Origin: Saprospiraceae bacterium
GTDB taxonomy: Bacteria; Bacteroidota; Bacteroidia; Chitinophagales; Saprospiraceae
DNA: 41,735 bases
Direction: 5' to 3'
Assembly: GCA_016717655.1 (NCBI GenBank)
Contig: JADKFC010000024.1
Span: forward strand, 1-41,735
Each line of letters starts with the position of its first letter. The stretch's first letter is position 1. Positions 38,221 to 41,735 of this stretch are shown piece after piece. The notes below the pieces were generated by a model. It was given only the letters and a program-made list of their open reading frames with translations, ran no database searches and was not told where the DNA came from. A program made the translations under genes and the position numbers.

Positions 38221-38451
38221 TTACATTAATGAACTAACACCTGCTTTCATTAAGATTTTAGAAGCAAGGTAAATATCGCCTCCAATTGCTAAGATCATCA
38301 TTAAGTAAAAATAAAACCATAAAAGCAGATGATTCAGCATATAATGCAGGAGCTTTTCTTGTCGGGCTCTCTTCCATTTCTATATTCTTTGGAACCAACT
38401 TTCAAATTTTTTTAGGTCTTCACTTGGATTGATTTTGTTCGATATTGTCAT
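38221..38451 (-). CDS. Small single-span membrane protein (about 76 aa), two compensating frameshifts
   Basis: From ATG 38451: TISNKINPSEDLKKFESWFQ, then in a shifted frame NIEMEESPTRKAPALYAESS, then back in frame MMILAIGGDIYLASKILMKA to TAA 38221. The corrected protein has a charged, helical N-terminus and a membrane helix (AFMVLFLLMMILAIGG). The total stays a multiple of three, so one base is missing near 38385 and one extra near 38305. It lies 93 nt beyond the metal ATPase gene on the same strand and may belong to that operon. Confidence 0.5.
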
Positions 38452-38544
38452 TTCCTTGGTTATTATTGGTTTGTATTGACTATATTGCAAATACAAACAT
38501 AATAAATTTCCAAACTATTGAGTATTATTTTAATATTTCGAAGA

Positions 38545-40591
38545 TCAAAACTTCATCCTCTGAATCCTAACCGCATTAAGTATGGCCAACAAGGCCACTC
38601 CCACATCAGCAAAAACTGCTTCCCACATTGTGGCTAAACCACCTGCTCCAAGAATTAAGACAATACCTTTTACCACAAAAGCAAGAGTAATATTTTGCCA
38701 GACTATTTTTTTTGTTTGTTTTCCGATGTTAATTGCCATTGGTATTCTGCTCGGCATATCATCTTGAATAACTACATCGGCGGTTTCGATGGTGGCATCA
38801 CTGCCAAGTCCACCCATAGCAATACCTACATCACTTAATGCAACTACTGGTGCATCATTCACTCCATCACCAACAAATGCTACTGTTTCATTTCTGGCTT
38901 TTATTTCTTTTACTTTATTGACTTTATCTTCTGGAAGTAAGTCTCCAAATGCATTAGTGATTCCAAGTTTTTGAGCAACAAAATTCACTACTGATGATTT
39001 ATCTCCACTTAACATCACAGTGTTTACACCCATTGATTTAAGCTTATCAACAGTAAGTTGTGCATCTTCTTTTATTTTATCAGCTATGGTTAAGTATCCT
39101 ACATATTTTTTATCATAAGCAAGGGCAATAAGTGTATAAACAATAGTGTCAGGATCAACATCATATTTGATTGCATATTTGTCTAACAATTTAAAATTAC
39201 CTACGATCAATTCTTTTCCATTTACCATTCCTATAAGGCCATGACCAGCTATTTCTTCTACATTTTTTAACTCAATAGTTGCATCTATTTTGCCAACATA
39301 ATTATGAATAGCTGTTGCTACTGGATGTGTACTTTGGCTCTCTAAAGCATTTACCATTCTGAGTATTTCATCTTTATTAATATCAGAATGAATAATAACT
39401 TCCTGCACATTGAAAACTCCTTCTGTCATAGTGCCTGTCTTATCCATGACCACGTTTTTCACATTGGCTATAAGGTCAAGAAAATTACTTCCTTTAAACA
39501 AAATACCATTTCTACTTGCAGCACCAATGCCACCAAAATAACCTAATGGAATGCTTATAACTAAAGCACATGGACAAGAGATAACCAGGAAAACTAATGC
39601 TCGATAAAGCCATTCGCTGAATACATAATTTTCAACAACAAAATAAGGAATAGCTGTAATGACAATTGCTAATACCACAACTATGGGAGTATAAACTTTT
39701 GCAAACTTTCGTATAAATAATTCTGTTGGTGCTTTTTGTGCAGTAGCATTTTGAACCAACTCTAATATCTTTGAAAGTTTACTATCAGTGTATGCAGTAG
39801 TAACTTTTACTTGAGCTATCGTATTTAGATTTATCATACCTGCAAGTACTGTTTCTCCTTTTTCTTTCGTATCAGGTTTGCTTTCACCAGTTAGAGCGGC
39901 AGTATTGAATGAAGCTGTATCTGATAATAATTCACCATCAAGTCCAAGTTTTTCACCTGATTTTAATTGTATGATATCACCAATATTTACTGAAGATGCT
40001 TTTATATCTGTAGCTTCATTGTTAACCAAGATGGTGACTTCATCAGGGTCGTTGATCAAGTAGTGATTTTATATTTGCCTTTGCTCTTTTTACAGCCAAC
40101 GTTTGAAATACTTCACCCACTGAATAGAATAACATGACTGCGACTCCTTCAGGATATTCGCCAATGGCAAATGCACCAACAGTAGCAATACTCATTAGTA
40201 AAAATTCAGAAAATATTTCTCCCTTGGTAATACTTATTATAGCTTCTTTAATAACTGGAAAACCAACAGGAGCATAAGCTAAAACATACCAAACTATTCT
40301 TACCCAACCTGTAAACCAATCTTGAGGAAAGTAATGATCAAAACCAATAGCGATAAGTAATAAAAGCAAACTTATCATTGCTGGTAAAAACATAACTATA
40401 GTGCTAACATAGCTACTTGAATGATCGTGTCCGTCATCATCACCATGTACTTCCTTTGTTGGCTCTGCAGCACAACAACCAACTTCCTGATGATCTCTTT
40501 TTAATGCATTGTTTGCAAGAAGATTTATTTTTTCTTCCTGGGTACAGCAAAGTTGTTTGCCATCTTTATCAAATGTGTGTACATGTTTCAT
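38545..40591 (-). CDS. Heavy-metal P1B-type ATPase (Zn/Cd/Pb efflux type)
   Basis: Removing one C near 40053 yields a 681-aa protein. It has the CPC motif in TM6 (VISCPCALVISIP, about residue 338), the phosphorylation loop DKTGTMTEG (about 385), the HP-motif STHPVATAI of P1B ATPases, TGES (about 235) and GDGVNDAPVVAL. The last helix FADVGVALLAILNAVRIQR has the Asp/Gly pattern of Zn/Cd (P1B-2) pumps. In place of an HMA domain the N-terminus carries two CC pairs (QLCCTQEE, VGCCAAEP) and an Asp/His tract (HGDDDGHDHSSS), probably metal-binding. Its ATG overlaps the methyltransferase stop. ZntA or CadA would be the functional analogues. Confidence 0.9.
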
Positions 40592-41221
40592 TCTTGCCTA
40601 TCTAAATTTATTTTTTTAAATACACAAAATTGAAAATTCTGAACAGTATCAAATGGAGTAATATGATCTTCAGAAAAACATTTCACAGATTGAAAGCATT
40701 GCTCAAAAAGTTTGTTTTCATTTAATATCATTATACTGAGTAATCTCAAGTCCACTACACTTATTTGGTCCTTTCTCAGAAAATGTACCAAGCAAAAATC
40801 CGCCATTCTCAGCAACTAAATCACAAACAATATTTACATACTTTTCAATATCAGATATATCAGTTAAGAAATGAAAAACTGCTCTATCATGCCAGAAATC
40901 AAATCTAATATCTGATTCAAATTCTACAATGTTAGTGACAATCCAATTCACTTTATCAGCTTTATGACCCAATCTTTTTTTAGCTTTTTCTAAAGCAGTC
41001 TCTGATATATCCAATACCCAGATATTTTCATATCCCTGTTCTAAAAGTGCATCTACAAGATTACTATCACCACCACCAATATCTATAATATTAGAAGACT
41101 TAGACAATCTTAATGCCTCAATATAATCAATGGAAGTTTTTGGATAATCCTGAGTCCAACTAACTTCATTTTGAGATTTAGTTGAAAATACATTTTCCCA
41201 ATGAGCTTTGTTGTTTGTCAT
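40588..41221 (-). CDS. Class I SAM-dependent methyltransferase
   Basis: Removing one base near 40733 gives a 210-aa protein. Start NNKAHWENVFSTKSQNEVSW is typical of a methyltransferase group often found with metal or metalloid genes. The SAM fold shows motif I IIDIGGGDSNLVDALL, motif II WVLDISETALEKAKKR (acidic Asp), motif post-II VNWIVTNIVEF and motif IV FDFWHDRAVFHFLTD. Its TGA overlaps the ATPase ATG as ATGA, so the two are co-translated. The substrate is unknown; a toxic metal(loid) or a metal-detoxification role is suggested by context only. Confidence 0.85.
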
Positions 41222-41286
41222 TTACAAAATATTTACATTAGCACTAATATAGTCATGAGCAGAACAAATCTTCATTTAGATTATTG

Positions 41287-41735
41287 CTATTGAGTTTTTA
41301 TGAAATTATAAGTTGTAGTTTTTTTTGTGAGTTTATCAATAATAGAAATAAAGTAAATACCGCTGTTAAATTCACTTACAGGAATGCCATCTAAAGGTAT
41401 TTCATTTAGTTTAAGAATATTTAAGCCAACACTGTTTGAAATATTAACCTCTTTACCACTCATATTTTTAGAATGAATTAATATCTTATTATTTGTAGGG
41501 TTTGGATAAATAGTAAATAAATTATCCTCGTCGCTTACAGAATTTGGCGAAACTACTGTAACAACTCCTAAAGAATCTGTTCGATCAAAAAGATTTAAAT
41601 AAGTTTTATCACTATAAAATTCTAACCAAATCTTTGCAGCACCATTTACTTCATTAGACTTGAGATGAAATGTAATTTTAATTGTTGTGTCCGCAGGCAT
41701 TTTATTTGGTTTGTTTGGAGGGCAAGCTATAACAC
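41287..41735 (-). CDS. C-terminal end of a T9SS-secreted protein (cut by window edge)
   Basis: The frame is open to the right edge of the window (VIACPPNKPNKMPADTT), so the internal Met at 41700 is not the start. Visible are a strand-rich domain (IKITFHLKSNEVNG, AAKIWLEFYSD) and the type A T9SS sorting domain: FTIYPNPTNNKILIHS, VNISNSVGLNILKLN, LDGIPVSEFNSGIYFISII and a polar close (TTYNFIKTQ). It is secreted; the rest of its function lies outside the window. Confidence 0.85.
   Translation of the reverse strand, partial: VIACPPNKPNKMPADTTIKITFHLKSNEVNGAAKIWLEFYSDKTYLNLFDRTDSLGVVTVVSPNSVSDEDNLFTIYPNPTNNKILIHSKNMSGKEVNISNSVGLNILKLNEIPLDGIPVSEFNSGIYFISIIDKLTKKTTTYNFIKTQ

Noticed and set aside
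36263..38544. Recent integrative element with exact att repeats
   Set aside because: The two ATPase 3' ends differ at about 9 of 39 bases and no integrase is present, so a recent site-specific insertion is unlikely.
1..41735. tRNA or rRNA genes
   Set aside because: No T-loop GGTTCGA-type box with a matching acceptor stem and no rRNA landmark sequence were noticed on either strand; a covariance-model scan would be decisive.

Overview
The window comes from a Bacteroidota chromosome, most likely a Saprospiria/Chitinophagia-like lineage. This rests on type IX secretion (T9SS) C-terminal sorting domains at 22.7 and 41.3 kb, one-protein sensors with a periplasmic Reg_prop propeller, MopE-type Asp/Cys repeats on a subtilase, and TAnnTTTG (-7) promoter boxes 11-45 nt before many starts. 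No rRNA, tRNA, CRISPR array or complete transposase gene was recognised.

The raw sequence carries many single-base indels, mostly in homopolymers. Almost every long gene is cut into two or more frames that rejoin cleanly when one base is added or removed (hipT, the ABC-F ATPase, the AraC regulator, the 1364-aa envelope protein, the 559-aa barrel, both sensor kinases, the subtilase, the porin, the RES protein, the metal ATPase, the methyltransferase). Corrected lengths are whole codon numbers. This pattern points to long-read consensus error rather than mass gene decay, so the coordinates given here are reconstructed gene spans.

Layout. 0.1-1.6 kb: a HipBST-type tripartite toxin-antitoxin operon. 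1.9-3.5 kb: an ABC-F ATPase. 3.5-4.1 kb: a palindrome-rich intergenic repeat whose relatives recur at 15.8-16.2 kb. 4.1-5.9 kb: an AraC-family regulator divergent from a small outer-membrane protein. 5.9-15.1 kb (minus strand): a tight six-gene envelope operon (lipoprotein, 559-aa barrel, lipoprotein, DUF6175-like protein, LpoB/CsgG-like protein, and a 1364-aa secreted protein with a toxin-like architecture). This is the best candidate for an undescribed system. 16.3-20.6 kb: a LytTR response regulator translationally coupled to a giant propeller sensor kinase. 20.7-23.9 kb: an S74 tail-fibre-type surface protein and a T9SS cargo protein. 24.0-26.5 kb: a NarL/TPR-sensor two-component system. 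An inverted repeat lies exactly 50 nt before the start codons of both the T9SS cargo gene and the sensor gene and is probably the regulator's operator. 26.7-30.9 kb: a 967-aa subtilase with P domain and MopE repeats, and a BBP2-type porin.

31-38.5 kb is an AT-rich accessory stretch. It holds a Fic (mobile mystery B-like) relic, a RES-domain protein, a small conserved Bacteroidota gene, tiny membrane proteins, structured inverted repeats, a 3' relic of a second P1B-ATPase and several broken lipoprotein or hypothetical genes. 38.5-41.2 kb is a metal-efflux operon in which a SAM methyltransferase overlaps a Zn/Cd P1B-ATPase by ATGA. The window ends inside a T9SS-secreted protein.

How the parts relate: most genes serve the cell surface (secreted enzymes, barrels, lipoproteins) and the sensing of outside signals, with toxin-antitoxin and metal-resistance modules in the accessory part.
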